NCBI RefSeq assembly: GCF_022346925.1
Contig: NZ_JAKRNJ010000010.1
Location: forward strand, 1-56,377
DNA: 56,377 bases
Source: Microvirga sp. ACRRW
GTDB lineage: Bacteria; Pseudomonadota; Alphaproteobacteria; Rhizobiales; Beijerinckiaceae
Direction of reading: 5' to 3'
Part shown: piece after piece, positions 16,848 to 25,617 of the stretch
How positions within the stretch are numbered: the stretch's first letter is position 1
How the letters are laid out: each line of letters begins with the position of its first letter
Notes under the pieces: generated by a model
The model's input: only the letters and a program-made list of their open reading frames with translations
The model's database searches: none
What the model was told of the DNA's origin: nothing
Made by a program: the position numbers and the translations under genes

Positions 16848-16872
16848 AGTTGCATGCGCAACGAATTTGTCA
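16848..16872. promoter_or_regulatory. Operator 2 for the MarR-type regulator, adjoining the marR start codon
   Basis: A palindrome GTTGC-ATGC-GCAAC at 16849-16862 followed, as in operator 1, by GAATTT(A/G)TC. It ends 3 nt before the marR ATG at 16876, so a bound repressor would block marR transcription or initiation (autoregulation). Between the two sites is an AT-rich TATCTTATT that could serve as a -10 region. Confidence 0.7.
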
Positions 16873-16875
16873 ACC

Positions 16876-17376
16876 ATGGCCCAGCACTCCGCAGCAAAGA
16901 AACAGGAAGACTCCCGCCTCAAGGTGATCCTGGAGAGCTTTCTGCCTTACCGGCTCAACGTCCTGGCGAGCCTGACCTCGAATGCGCTGGCGCAGATCTA
17001 TGCCGAGCGGTTCGGGCTCTCGATCCCAGCCTGGCGGGTTGTGGCGACGCTTGGCCAGTACGAGTACCGCACGGCCCGGGACATCGCGGCCCATGGGGTG
17101 ATGCATAAATCCACGGTTTCTCGGGCGGTTGCCGCCCTCGAACAGCGCGGCCTGATCGCCCGCAAGCCCAACCAAGACGACCGGCGCGAGGAATTGCTGG
17201 AACTGACGGAGGAGGGGCGGGAGATCTATGAGGCCCTGGCGCCCGAGGCTCTCGCCTTCGAGGAAAGGTTCGTCTCCGTGCTTACGGAGGAGGAGCAGAA
17301 GGTCCTCGCCTCCCTCATCGATCGCCTGAGTGGCCATGCGAGGCTGCTCGCGCCCGAAGGGGAGGCTGAAGGGTGA
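16876..17376 (+). CDS. MarR family regulator of the homogentisate pathway
   Basis: Winged-helix regulator of 166 residues from ATG 16876. The MarR core runs 'LSIPAWRVVATLGQYEYRTARDIAAHGVMHKSTVSRAVAALEQRGLI', with a wing 'KPNQDDRREELLELTEEGREIYEAL' and flanking dimerisation helices. It overlaps the maiA GTG by 4 nt and is divergent from hmgA, so control of hmgA and maiA-hppD is likely; the effector may be homogentisate or a related acid (inference). No Shine-Dalgarno is visible before the ATG. The frame stays open upstream to 16789, but that stretch is the operator DNA and makes no recognisable protein. Confidence 0.88.
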   Translation: MAQHSAAKKQEDSRLKVILESFLPYRLNVLASLTSNALAQIYAERFGLSIPAWRVVATLGQYEYRTARDIAAHGVMHKSTVSRAVAALEQRGLIARKPNQDDRREELLELTEEGREIYEALAPEALAFEERFVSVLTEEEQKVLASLIDRLSGHARLLAPEGEAEG

Positions 17377-17999
17377 AGCTCTACACCTATTTCCGCTCAT
17401 CGGCGGCCTACCGGGTTCGGATCGCGCTCAATCTGAAGGGCGTTCCTTATGAATCGGTGCCGGTGAACCTCCTGAAAGGAGAGCAGCGGGAAGAGGCCTA
17501 CGGAGCCGTCAATCCTCAAAAGCGCCTGCCGGCCCTCGATATCGGCGGCACGGTCCTCACCCAGTCTCCCGCCATCCTCGAATATCTCGACGAGGCTTAT
17601 CCGGAACCGCCGCTGCTTCCCGTGGGTGCCGTCAATCGCGCGAAGGTGCGCGCCGTCGCCTCCATCATCGGGTGCGACATTCACCCTTTGAACAATCTCG
17701 GGCCGCTCAATTATCTCAAGAAGAAGCTCGGTCACGACCAGACGAGCGCCGACGCTTGGTATGCCCATTGGGTGCGAGAAGGCTTCGATGCCATCGAGGC
17801 CCTGATCGAGCCAGGTCCCTATTGCTTCGGCCAGCGCGTGAGCCTCGCCGACATTTATCTCGTGCCGCAGGTCTTCAATGCGCGGCGCTTCGACATTTCG
17901 CTTTCTAATTATCCGAAGATCGTCGCGGTGGATGCCGCCTGCGCCGAACTTAGCGCCTTTCAGGATGCCGCGCCGGAACGCCAGCCCGACGCGGTTTGA
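17373..17999 (+). CDS. maiA: Maleylacetoacetate isomerase (zeta-class GST)
   Basis: Protein of 208 residues of the zeta glutathione-transferase class, which isomerises maleylacetoacetate to fumarylacetoacetate using glutathione. The diagnostic N-terminal SSAAYRVRIALNLKG motif (9-23) with the active-site Ser pair is present, as are VNPQKRLPALD (cis-Pro loop), TQSPAILEYLDE (glutathione contact), and 'ADIYLVPQV' in the C-terminal helical domain. It starts with GTG overlapping the marR stop, so translation is coupled. hppD follows after a 49-nt gap containing a hairpin. Confidence 0.96.
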   Translation: MKLYTYFRSSAAYRVRIALNLKGVPYESVPVNLLKGEQREEAYGAVNPQKRLPALDIGGTVLTQSPAILEYLDEAYPEPPLLPVGAVNRAKVRAVASIIGCDIHPLNNLGPLNYLKKKLGHDQTSADAWYAHWVREGFDAIEALIEPGPYCFGQRVSLADIYLVPQVFNARRFDISLSNYPKIVAVDAACAELSAFQDAAPERQPDAV

Positions 18000-18005
18000 A
18001 AATCC

Positions 18006-18027
18006 GCAGGCTTCTTGAGGAGCCTGC
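18006..18027 (+). other. Intercistronic stem-loop between maiA and hppD
   Basis: GCAGGCT (18006-18012) and AGCCTGC (18021-18027) form a 7-bp stem with an 8-nt loop directly after the maiA stop. No T-run follows; instead comes the strong AACAGGAGG ribosome-binding site of hppD. It probably modulates read-through or mRNA stability rather than terminating transcription. Confidence 0.45.
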
Positions 18028-18048
18028 ATTCATAACAGGAGGAAAGCC

Positions 18049-19164
18049 ATGGGACCGTTCCCGCACGACGCACCGCCGCCGGCCATCAGCGAAGACAACC
18101 CGATGGGGACCGACGGCTTCGAGTTCGTGGAGTTCTGCCATCCCGATCCGCAGGAGCTCGATCGCCTGTTCAAGATCATGGGCTTCTCCGTCGTCGCGAA
18201 GCACCGCTCGAAGAACGTGTTGCTCTACCGGCAGGGCGACATCAACTTCATCGTCAATGCGCAGCCCGGCTCCTTCGCCGAGCGCTTCGCCAGTCAGCAC
18301 GGCCCGTCCGCTCCGGCCATGGCGTTCCGCGTGGTCGATGCGAAATATGCTTATGAGCGTGCGCTCTCCATGGGCGCCAAGCCGGTGCAGACGCAGGTCG
18401 GGCCAAACGAGCTCGAAATCCCGGCCATCGAGGGCATCGGCGGCCTGCACATCTATTTCGTGGACCGCTACGGCGCGAAGGGCTCGATCTACGACGTCGA
18501 CTTCGAATGGCTCGGTGAGAAAGATCCGAAACCGCACGGCGTCGGCCTCTATTACATCGACCACCTCACTCATAACGTCTATCGCGGACGCCTGAACGAG
18601 TGGGCGGGCTTCTACGAGCGCCTCTTCAACTTCCGCCAGATTCGCTACTTCGACATCGAGGGCAAGCTGACGGGCCTGCATTCCCGCGCCATGACGAGCC
18701 CAGACGGCAAGATTCGCATTCCGATCAACGAGGATGCGGGCGAGACCGGGCAGATCGAGGAGTATCTGCAGGAGTATAAAGGCGAAGGCATCCAGCACGT
18801 GGCCCTGGGCTCGCTCGATCTCTACGAATCCATCGAGGCGTTGCTCGCCAAGGGGCACGAGTTCATGCCCGCGCCGAATGAAATCTATTACTCACGAATC
18901 GATAAGCGCCTGCCGAGCCATGAGGAGCCCCTTGAACGCTTGCAGAAGAACGGCATCCTCATCGATGGAGAGGGCGTCGTGGAAGGCGGCTTCACGAAAG
19001 TGCTGCTCCAGCGCTTCGGCAAGACCGCCATCGGCCCGATCTTCTTCGAGTTCATTCAGAGGAAGGGCGATGACGGATTCGGCGAGGGCAATTTCAAGGC
19101 GCTCTTCGAATCCATTGAGGAGGATCAGATTCGGCGCGGCGTTCTGAAGCCGAAAGTGGCCTGA
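18049..19164 (+). CDS. hppD: 4-hydroxyphenylpyruvate dioxygenase
   Basis: Fe(II) enzyme of 371 residues that converts 4-hydroxyphenylpyruvate to homogentisate, the entry reaction of this pathway. The two vicinal-oxygen-chelate domains are visible. The iron ligands are His172 (DHLTHNV), His250 (GIQHVAL) and Glu334 (FFEFIQRKGDDGFGEGNF), corresponding to 161, 240 and 322 of the Pseudomonas enzyme. Gln-rich and Phe-rich active-site positions near the C-terminus (GFGEGNFKALFESIE) are conserved. It is likely transcribed with marR and maiA and ends in a strong terminator. Confidence 0.98.
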   Translation: MGPFPHDAPPPAISEDNPMGTDGFEFVEFCHPDPQELDRLFKIMGFSVVAKHRSKNVLLYRQGDINFIVNAQPGSFAERFASQHGPSAPAMAFRVVDAKYAYERALSMGAKPVQTQVGPNELEIPAIEGIGGLHIYFVDRYGAKGSIYDVDFEWLGEKDPKPHGVGLYYIDHLTHNVYRGRLNEWAGFYERLFNFRQIRYFDIEGKLTGLHSRAMTSPDGKIRIPINEDAGETGQIEEYLQEYKGEGIQHVALGSLDLYESIEALLAKGHEFMPAPNEIYYSRIDKRLPSHEEPLERLQKNGILIDGEGVVEGGFTKVLLQRFGKTAIGPIFFEFIQRKGDDGFGEGNFKALFESIEEDQIRRGVLKPKVA

Positions 19165-19187
19165 AATCGACACGCTGACATGATTCC

Positions 19188-19221
19188 AAGGAGGCCGGGA
19201 CCGCTCCCGGCCTCCTTTTTT
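19188..19221 (+). terminator. Intrinsic terminator after hppD
   Basis: AAGGAGGCCGGGA (19188-19200) pairs perfectly with TCCCGGCCTCCTT (19205-19217) around CCGC, followed by a T-run to 19221. A strong 13-bp stem marks the end of the marR-maiA-hppD transcript. Confidence 0.92.
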
Positions 19222-19666
19222 GTGGCAGGCGGTGCACGTCGTTGCCCAAATTGTGGAGGGAGTTATTCACAGCCTCACCCGTTCGTGATTCCTCGAATAA
19301 GACCCTCGAAGCTAGTTTTCGGGCCCGTGGCTTCAGGGCGGAAGTCCTTGCGTATTAAGGGTTTGTTAAGAACCGGCTCCAAAGTTTGACGAAAAGTAAA
19401 CGGGCGAGGGTAAAAACGTTGCGTTTGTGCAACATGCCCATGAAAAGCCCCCCGGGTTGCCCAGTTTGTGCCTTCATTCGGTTGCTTGCGGTCTCGCTCT
19501 GGCTAATGTGACACCAGCGACGGGGGCACCCCAGTCGTCATTTGATGGGTCCCAGCCAACCGGCGGGTCATCAGATCACTAGGGGAAAAGGGTGTGTTTG
19601 AGGTTCGGCCTCAAAGCACAACAAGCCCGACCCCCCAAGGGTCTCGAAAACTTTGGAGGTTTAACC
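19222..19666 (+). promoter_or_regulatory. Long upstream/leader region of the porin gene with a hairpin
   Basis: About 445 bp without a convincing protein gene. It must hold the porin promoter and probably a long 5' leader. A perfect hairpin TTTGAGG (19597-19603), loop TTCGG, CCTCAAA (19609-19615) lies about 50 nt before the start codon, flanked by GTG/GCAC that can extend it. The start codon at 19667 is preceded by a strong GGAGG at 19655-19659. Such leaders of outer-membrane porin mRNAs are frequent targets of small RNAs; no antisense RNA gene could be recognised. Confidence 0.5.
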
Positions 19667-20875
19667 ATGAAGCTCGTTAAGAGCCTTCTTCTCGGTTCGG
19701 TTGCGGGTCTCGCTGCCGTTGCCGGCGCTCAGGCTGCTGATCTTCCCGCAAAGAAGGCCGCTGCTGTTGAGTACGTTCGCGTCTGCTCCACCTACGGTGC
19801 AGGCTTCTTCTACATCCCCGGCACGGACACCTGCCTCCGCGTCGCTGGCCGCGTCCGCGCTGAATATCGCTACGCTGAGCCGGAAACCCGCTTCAACGAC
19901 ACGATCGGCTTCCGCGCTCGTGGCCGCATCCAGCTCGACTCGCGTACCGCTACGGCTTACGGCCTGCTGCGTACGTTCGTCCGCTTCGAGATGACCCGCG
20001 ACACCGGCGTTTACAACAGCGTCCCGGGCACCGTCACCACGACCCCGAACGTCGACCAGGCCTTCATCCAGTTCGGTGGCCTGACCGCCGGTCGCGCGAT
20101 GACGTTCTTCGACAACGGCGACATCGACGGCCAGTACTTCGGTACGGTTCGTTGGTCGGACCAGCCGAACGTCAACCTGCTCGCCTACACCTTCTCGTTC
20201 GGCAACGGCTTCTCGGCCTCGCTGTCGCTCGAAGAAGGCCGCTATGCTAGCCGCTCCGGCCTCGCTGTCGGCACGCAGCTCGCTGGCCAGCGCGTTCCGG
20301 ACGTTGTCGCTAACGTGAAGTACACGGGCACCTGGGGCTCGGTGCAGCTCTCCGGTGCTGTGCACCAGCTGCGCGGCCTGCCCTTCGCTGTGACGACCGT
20401 TCCTGGCGTCGTGTTCGAAGCTGACACCGATTACGGCTTCGCCGTTTCGGCTCAGGCTAACTTCAACCTGCCGATGCTCGGCGCTGGCGATGCCTTCTGG
20501 ATCACCGGCACCTACACCGATGGCGCTCCGGCTTACGCTGGCTTCTCCTCGGCTGTTGAAGCTACCTACGACATCGACGGCACGAACGCTGACATCGACA
20601 ATGCTCGCGCATGGTCGGTCTCCGGTGGTCTGCGTCACTTCTGGACCCCGGAAGTTCGTTCGAACCTGTTCGGTTCGTACGGCCGCATCGAGTATAGCGA
20701 TGCCTTCAACCTCGCTGACTCCCGCGAGTGGCGCGTTGGTACCAACGTCCTCTGGACGCCGGTTTCCAACCTCACCTTCGGTGCTGAGGTCCTCTACGCT
20801 AACACCGACGTTAGCGGCGTTGCTGGCAACAGCGACAGCTGGGAAGGCCGTCTCCGCGTTCAGCGCGACTTCTAA
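19667..20875 (+). CDS. Outer-membrane porin, Omp2/Rhizobiales type
   Basis: Porin of 402 residues. The signal peptide MKLVKSLLLGSVAGLAAVAG ends in AQA|ADLPAKKAA, the hallmark start of Rhizobiales porins, followed by 'YVRVCSTYGAGFFYIPGTDTCLRVAGRVRAEYRY', in which two cysteines bracket the first strand. Alternating hydrophobic strands continue to the C-terminal aromatic residue (QRDF), the outer-membrane assembly signal. ATG 19667 is chosen for its GGAGG and signal peptide over an upstream in-frame start. Codon choice (GCT for Ala, CGT/CGC for Arg, GTT, TCG) is more restricted than in neighbours, as in very highly expressed genes. A strong terminator follows. Confidence 0.95.
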   Translation: MKLVKSLLLGSVAGLAAVAGAQAADLPAKKAAAVEYVRVCSTYGAGFFYIPGTDTCLRVAGRVRAEYRYAEPETRFNDTIGFRARGRIQLDSRTATAYGLLRTFVRFEMTRDTGVYNSVPGTVTTTPNVDQAFIQFGGLTAGRAMTFFDNGDIDGQYFGTVRWSDQPNVNLLAYTFSFGNGFSASLSLEEGRYASRSGLAVGTQLAGQRVPDVVANVKYTGTWGSVQLSGAVHQLRGLPFAVTTVPGVVFEADTDYGFAVSAQANFNLPMLGAGDAFWITGTYTDGAPAYAGFSSAVEATYDIDGTNADIDNARAWSVSGGLRHFWTPEVRSNLFGSYGRIEYSDAFNLADSREWRVGTNVLWTPVSNLTFGAEVLYANTDVSGVAGNSDSWEGRLRVQRDF

Positions 20876-20900
20876 TCGGTTCATCCCGATTGGTTAAAGG

Positions 20901-20932
20901 AAACCCCGGTGGAAACACCGGGGTTTTCTTTT
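20901..20932 (+). terminator. Intrinsic terminator of the porin gene
   Basis: AAACCCCGGTG (20901-20911), GAAA tetraloop, CACCGGGGTTT (20916-20926), then TTCTTTT. The stem is 11 bp with a stable GNRA-type loop. Confidence 0.93.
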
Positions 20933-21018
20933 GTGCCAGCAATGGATCAAGCCGCGATGCCAGGCGGATGTTGCTGCTCCGGCTCGGACCAGCGATGCGC
21001 CGCTCTACAAGTTGGAAA

Positions 21019-21900
21019 TCAGGCTGAGCTTTCAGCTCTCGCGATTAAATCCTTGATCGACTGAATGACCGGGCCCTCCAGCAAAGGGGCATGGGCTTGC
21101 CCTGAGACGATGTGGGCCGTCAGATTCGGATGACGCTTGCCCATTTCATCAAGAGTTTGTGCCGAGAGAAGATCTGAGTTCTCGCCGCGGATGACCAGCA
21201 CGGGGATGGGCCGCAAGCCCTCGAACAGAGGCCAGAGATCGGGCATCGGCGCCTCGAGATCGAGCGCCTGCAAGGGATTCATCAGATTGGGGTCATAGCT
21301 GAGGGTGAGGCTGGAATCCCTCTCATGCCATGTGCCTCGCGCCATGCTCTCCCATTGCTCAAGCCCGAAAGCGGGGAATTGATCGCCGGATAGTTCCTTC
21401 AGGATCCGTGCACCTTCCTGCATCGTTCTCGGCGTCGGCAACTTTCCCACATAATTGCGGATGCGGATCAGCCCTTTGGTTTCGATGACCGGTCCGACAT
21501 CGTTGAGAACAGCGCCCGCCACAAGGGTCGGCCTCGTGGCGTTCAGCGCCATGGTGATGAGCCCACCACGCGATGTGCCGACGAACACGGCGCTCTCAAT
21601 TCCCACAACGCCTAGAATCTGAAGCACATCATTCAGCTCGGTGCCGATGTCGTAATGCTTCCAATCCGGATCCCAATCCGAGCGGCCGCGTCCGCGATAA
21701 TCGAGCGCCAGCACGCGGCGCTGGCGTGCCGCATCCGTGCTGAGGGCCTCGGCGAGGGTGTGAAAGTCCTCGGAGTTCCGTGCAAGGCCTGGCAGGCACA
21801 CGACAGGCAGCGCGCCACCATCCAAAGGGCCGTAATCGCGCGCATAGAGGCGAAGGCCGTCAGAGGCCGAAACGAAAAGATCCCGATAGGAATAGCTCAT
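21019..21900 (-). CDS. Alpha/beta-fold hydrolase
   Basis: Hydrolase of 293 residues from ATG 21900 (MSYSYRDLFVSASDGLRLYA). The oxyanion region VVCLPGLARN (HG-type loop), ALDYRGRGRSDW, the nucleophile elbow GTSRGG with Ser110, the acid loop VIRGENSDLLS and the catalytic His in GQAHAPLLEGP are all in place. The fold covers esterases, lactonases, dehalogenases and C-C hydrolases, and nothing fixes the substrate. The frame extends far upstream, but that stretch is antisense to the transglycosylase gene and is not coding. The gap to that gene is 44 nt on the same strand, so they may be co-transcribed. Confidence 0.88.
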   Translation of the reverse strand: MSYSYRDLFVSASDGLRLYARDYGPLDGGALPVVCLPGLARNSEDFHTLAEALSTDAARQRRVLALDYRGRGRSDWDPDWKHYDIGTELNDVLQILGVVGIESAVFVGTSRGGLITMALNATRPTLVAGAVLNDVGPVIETKGLIRIRNYVGKLPTPRTMQEGARILKELSGDQFPAFGLEQWESMARGTWHERDSSLTLSYDPNLMNPLQALDLEAPMPDLWPLFEGLRPIPVLVIRGENSDLLSAQTLDEMGKRHPNLTAHIVSGQAHAPLLEGPVIQSIKDLIARAESSA

Positions 21901-21944
21901 GTGAAACCGGACGCGAGTGGAATTCAGATGAGCCGCATCCTGCC

Positions 21945-24026
21945 TCAATACGCGGTCTTTGTCGCATCCGCCGTTTCGGCTGAAGGTGCGACGGCTGTTT
22001 CGGCAGGGGCGGGTGTTGGTGCCGGCTTTTCCTTCAGCCGCGCCCGGTAGACGTGCAGGTTCTCCATCACCCGCTGCACGTAGTTGCGCGTCTCGTAGAA
22101 CGGGATCCGCTCGACCCAATCGATCAGGTCCACATCGGGCTTGCGCGGATCGCCATAGGCATTGATCCACTTCTTCACGTTGCCGCCGCCTGCATTGTAG
22201 GAGGCGAAGGCCAGGATATAGGAGCCTTTCCAATCCTCCATCAGCTCACCCAGATGAGCAGAGCCGATCTTCGCGTTGTAGGAAGGGTCCTCGACTAGCC
22301 GCTGAAGATCGAAGCCGACGCCGAAGCGCTGCGCCGTGCGCTTGGCGGTGGCGGGCATGAGCTGCATGAGGCCGCGTGCGCCCGCGCTCGAAATGGCCTT
22401 GGGATTGAAGGCGCTTTCCTGGCGCGCGATGGCATAGACCATCGCAGGCTCAACCTCGTCGCCGACCGGCTCGAAATCCGGAATCGCGGCGAGCGGATAG
22501 GCGTGCTGATCGAGCGGGAAGCCCCGCTGCAAGGAGATCTTACCGATGGCCAGCACAGCGCGCGGATTCTGCTGCGAGGTGGCAAGCGCCGCCAGGGCAT
22601 CGAGCTGTCCCGGATCGTTGAGGGTCTGGGCGAGATCGCTATAGAGGCCGATCGCCAGCTCCGTTTCGCCGGATTGCTGCAGCAGGTTGAGGGCCCGAAC
22701 CGGAATCAGAGCTTCGAAAGCCTTGCGCTCTTCGGCCTTCAGTGGCTCCACGGAGCGTAAGGAAACGCCTTCGCCCAGCTTCTCGCGGGCCAGCTGCCCG
22801 TAATAGGTCGTCGGATGGCCGGCGGCGCGAGCATAGAACAGCTTTGCATCCGCAGCAGATCCTGCTGCATCGGCAGCCCGGGCCTGCCAATAGGCGATGC
22901 GCGCAAGCGAGATCGGCGTGGAGGCGGTCTGGGCCACCGTTGCGAAATGCTTTGCCGCCGTCGCGGGGTCGTTCAGGAACCGAAGCGCGATCCATCCCGC
23001 ATGGAATTCCGCCTCGATCTGCTGGGCCGGGGATTCCGCGGCGTGGTGGCTTGCCACCTCGTAGGCGGTCTTAGCGTCGTTCTTGTCGAGAAGCTCCCGC
23101 GCGATCCTGCGCTGCTCGGCCCACCACTCATCCCCGTCGACCCGCTGCTCGTGATCCCGGGGAGCCTGCATGATGATCTTGGCAGCCTCGACCAGATTGT
23201 TGCTGCGGCGCTGGAACAGGGCGCGGGAGAACAGGTAGGACGGGTCGCTCCTCAATGAGGCGGGCACCGCCGCGAAAGCCTGCTCGGCTTTCTTCTTGCC
23301 TTGGAATATGGCCATGCGCGCCTTGACCAAGGTGGCGTAATCCTTGCCGGCATAGCCTGCGGCGCGGGTGGCCGCGCCCCAGTTCTCCTTCAGGAGATGA
23401 CGCTCCATGCGGAAGCGGTGGTCGGCCGTCGTCAGCAGGTTCGGGAGGCGGGTGAGAATGCGGCTCTCGGTGTCGTTGCCGAAAGTGTCCTCCCGCCAGG
23501 CGTAGCGGATCAGGTCCGTCGCCTCCTTGTCGAGGCCGTCATTCTTGAGCGCGAGGCCGAACGCGATCCGCCCGGTCGCGGTGACGGGAGCCTGCTTGTC
23601 GAAAAAGGTGCGGATCTGCGCGGTCGAACGGGGCTCTGCGAGGAAGGTATTCTCCATCCGCCGGCGGAGCTGCGTGGTCAGGGGCCAGTCCGAGAAATCC
23701 TTTCGGAAGGCCATGATCCGCTCATAGCCGATGCTGATTCCGCTGCGGATGACGAACCATTCCGCGAGCGCCTGGGCGGCAGGGTCCGAGAGTTTCGATT
23801 TCAGGACGGCGGCTTCGGTCAGATCGTTGTCGCGATAGGCCTTGAAGATCAGGGGCAGCTGTTCCAGGTCTCCCATGGCCTTGGCGGGTGGAGTGAAGCT
23901 CTCCAAGTTCGTCGGCTGCGGGGAGGGAGCAATGGGAGGCTCGGTGGCGTGAGCGGCAAGGGTAGAGAGCTGGACGAAGGCCATTGCTGCCAGCAATCGG
24001 ATCGAAGGACGCATTGTGAGGCTCAC
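21945..24026 (-). CDS. Soluble lytic murein transglycosylase (Slt-type)
   Basis: Periplasmic enzyme of 693 residues with an N-terminal signal peptide (to about residue 27, AHA|TEPP), a long superhelical TPR-like region (about 50-500) and a C-terminal SLT catalytic domain. The catalytic Glu537 lies in AIARQESAFNPKAISSAGARGLMQLMPATA. It cleaves peptidoglycan glycan strands to 1,6-anhydro ends during wall turnover. The GTG at 24026 has AGAGGGGG 6 nt upstream and is preferred to the ATG at 24014. It is divergent from dapA, whose product starts lysine/diaminopimelate synthesis for the same polymer. Confidence 0.94.
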   Translation of the reverse strand: MSLTMRPSIRLLAAMAFVQLSTLAAHATEPPIAPSPQPTNLESFTPPAKAMGDLEQLPLIFKAYRDNDLTEAAVLKSKLSDPAAQALAEWFVIRSGISIGYERIMAFRKDFSDWPLTTQLRRRMENTFLAEPRSTAQIRTFFDKQAPVTATGRIAFGLALKNDGLDKEATDLIRYAWREDTFGNDTESRILTRLPNLLTTADHRFRMERHLLKENWGAATRAAGYAGKDYATLVKARMAIFQGKKKAEQAFAAVPASLRSDPSYLFSRALFQRRSNNLVEAAKIIMQAPRDHEQRVDGDEWWAEQRRIARELLDKNDAKTAYEVASHHAAESPAQQIEAEFHAGWIALRFLNDPATAAKHFATVAQTASTPISLARIAYWQARAADAAGSAADAKLFYARAAGHPTTYYGQLAREKLGEGVSLRSVEPLKAEERKAFEALIPVRALNLLQQSGETELAIGLYSDLAQTLNDPGQLDALAALATSQQNPRAVLAIGKISLQRGFPLDQHAYPLAAIPDFEPVGDEVEPAMVYAIARQESAFNPKAISSAGARGLMQLMPATAKRTAQRFGVGFDLQRLVEDPSYNAKIGSAHLGELMEDWKGSYILAFASYNAGGGNVKKWINAYGDPRKPDVDLIDWVERIPFYETRNYVQRVMENLHVYRARLKEKPAPTPAPAETAVAPSAETADATKTAY

Positions 24027-24203
24027 CCGCTACCCCCTCTTTGGTCGCCGCCTCGTTTTATGGCGACGTTATCTCTTGAGGAAACACCAAGTGCCGCGCT
24101 AGGACAACCTCCCAAAGGACCGTTTGCGCCGATGCGACGCACCCCTTATGTGTTAAGCCCTTGGCCTCTCTCAGATCTGCCGCTTCTTAATTAGAGGATT
24201 ATC

Positions 24204-25088
24204 ATGACCCGCTTTTCAGGCTCCATCACGGCTCTGGTGACCCCTTTCAAGGATGGCGCCGTGGACGAGGCTGCCTTCCGGGCCTTCATCAACTGGCAGA
24301 TCGAGCAGGGCACCCATGGCGTGGTTCCGGTCGGTACCACCGGCGAGAGCCCGACGCTCAGCCACAAGGAGCATGATCGGGTCATCGAGATCTGCGTCGA
24401 CGAGGTGAAGGGCAGGGTGCCGGTGATCGCTGGCGCCGGCTCCAACAGCACGGAGGAGGCCATCGGCTTCTCCAAGCACGCGGAGAAGTGCGGCGCCGAC
24501 GCGGTGCTCATCGTCACGCCCTATTACAACAAGCCGACGCAGGAAGGGCTGTACCAGCACTTCAAGGCGATCAACGACGCCATCGGCATTCCGATCTTCA
24601 TCTACAACATCCCCGGCCGCTCGGTGATCGACATGTCGGTGGAGACGATGGCGCGTCTCTACGAGCTCAAGAACATCGCGGGCGTGAAGGACGCGACAGC
24701 GAACCTCGCCCGCACTAGCCTGCAGCGCCAGGCCATGGGCCCCGATTTCATCCAGCTCTCGGGCGAGGATGCGACGGCCCTCGGCTTCATGGCCCATGGT
24801 GGCCATGGCTGCATTTCCGTGACATCCAACGTGGCTCCGCGCCTGTGCGCCGAGATGCAGGAAGCCTGCCTGAAGGGCGATTACGCAAGCGCCCTGAAGG
24901 TGCAGGACCGCCTCATGCCGCTTCACACCAACCTGTTCCTCGAGACCAACCCGTCGCCGGTGAAGTACGCCGCGTCCGTTCTCGGCCTGATGCGCGACGA
25001 CGTGCGTCTGCCGATGATCCCGGTTTCCGAGGACACTAAGAAAGCAGTGCGTTCGGCCATGGTCCATGCGGGCCTGATCAACGCTTAA
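24204..25088 (+). CDS. dapA: 4-hydroxy-tetrahydrodipicolinate synthase
   Basis: Class-I aldolase-fold enzyme of 294 residues that condenses pyruvate with aspartate semialdehyde, the first step of the lysine/diaminopimelate branch. Motifs: GTTGESPTL (44-52), VTPYYNKP, catalytic-triad Tyr134 in IYNIPGRS, and Schiff-base Lys162 in GVKDAT. AGAGG lies 7 nt before the ATG. smpB follows after only 7 nt, an arrangement common in related bacteria. Confidence 0.97.
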   Translation: MTRFSGSITALVTPFKDGAVDEAAFRAFINWQIEQGTHGVVPVGTTGESPTLSHKEHDRVIEICVDEVKGRVPVIAGAGSNSTEEAIGFSKHAEKCGADAVLIVTPYYNKPTQEGLYQHFKAINDAIGIPIFIYNIPGRSVIDMSVETMARLYELKNIAGVKDATANLARTSLQRQAMGPDFIQLSGEDATALGFMAHGGHGCISVTSNVAPRLCAEMQEACLKGDYASALKVQDRLMPLHTNLFLETNPSPVKYAASVLGLMRDDVRLPMIPVSEDTKKAVRSAMVHAGLINA

Positions 25089-25095
25089 AGACAAA

Positions 25096-25569
25096 ATGGC
25101 AAAAGATCCGAAAAGCGGCCCCCGTGTTGTCGCCGACAACCGGAAGGCGCGCTTCAACTACGAAATCGTCGATACTTACGAGGCCGGCATCGCGCTCACC
25201 GGCACGGAGGTCAAATCCCTGCGCACCGGCAAGGCCACCATCGGCGAGGCTTATGCCGGGCCGTCGGGGGAAGAGTTCTTCCTCTTCAACGCCTATATTC
25301 CGGAATACCTGCAGGCGAACCGCTTCAACCACGAGACGAAGCGCCCGCGCCGCCTGCTTCTGCACCGGAACCAGATCAACAAGCTTCTCGGCGCGACGCA
25401 GCGCGAGGGCTTCACCGTGATCCCGCTCAAGATCTATTTCAATGAGCGCGGAATGGCGAAGGTGGAACTTGGGTTAGGCCGAGGCAAGAAGCTCCACGAC
25501 AAGCGCGAGACGGAGAAGGAACGCTCCTGGAACCGCGAGAAGGCACGCCTCATGCGCGAGAAGGGCTGA
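25096..25569 (+). CDS. smpB: SsrA-binding protein SmpB
   Basis: Protein of 157 residues that binds tmRNA and directs trans-translation to rescue stalled ribosomes. Characteristic stretches are '[29 protein letters not shown]', 'NAYIPEY', '[15 protein letters not shown]' and the basic C-terminal tail [18 protein letters not shown]. No ssrA (tmRNA) gene is visible nearby. It is 7 nt after dapA and lacks a clear Shine-Dalgarno, so its translation is probably coupled to dapA. Confidence 0.97.
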   Translation: MAKDPKSGPRVVADNRKARFNYEIVDTYEAGIALTGTEVKSLRTGKATIGEAYAGPSGEEFFLFNAYIPEYLQANRFNHETKRPRRLLLHRNQINKLLGATQREGFTVIPLKIYFNERGMAKVELGLGRGKKLHDKRETEKERSWNREKARLMREKG

Positions 25570-25617
25570 CACGCGACGCCTGCGCTCTAACTGATCCCTC
25601 ATCCGGGAGGGTTCAGC

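Noticed and set aside
19418..19433. GTTGC-N6-GCAAC upstream of the porin gene, similar to the hmgA/marR operators
   Set aside because: The spacer is 6 instead of 4 nt, and the flanking GAATTT element is missing. A MarR dimer that fits the N4 sites would not be expected to bind.
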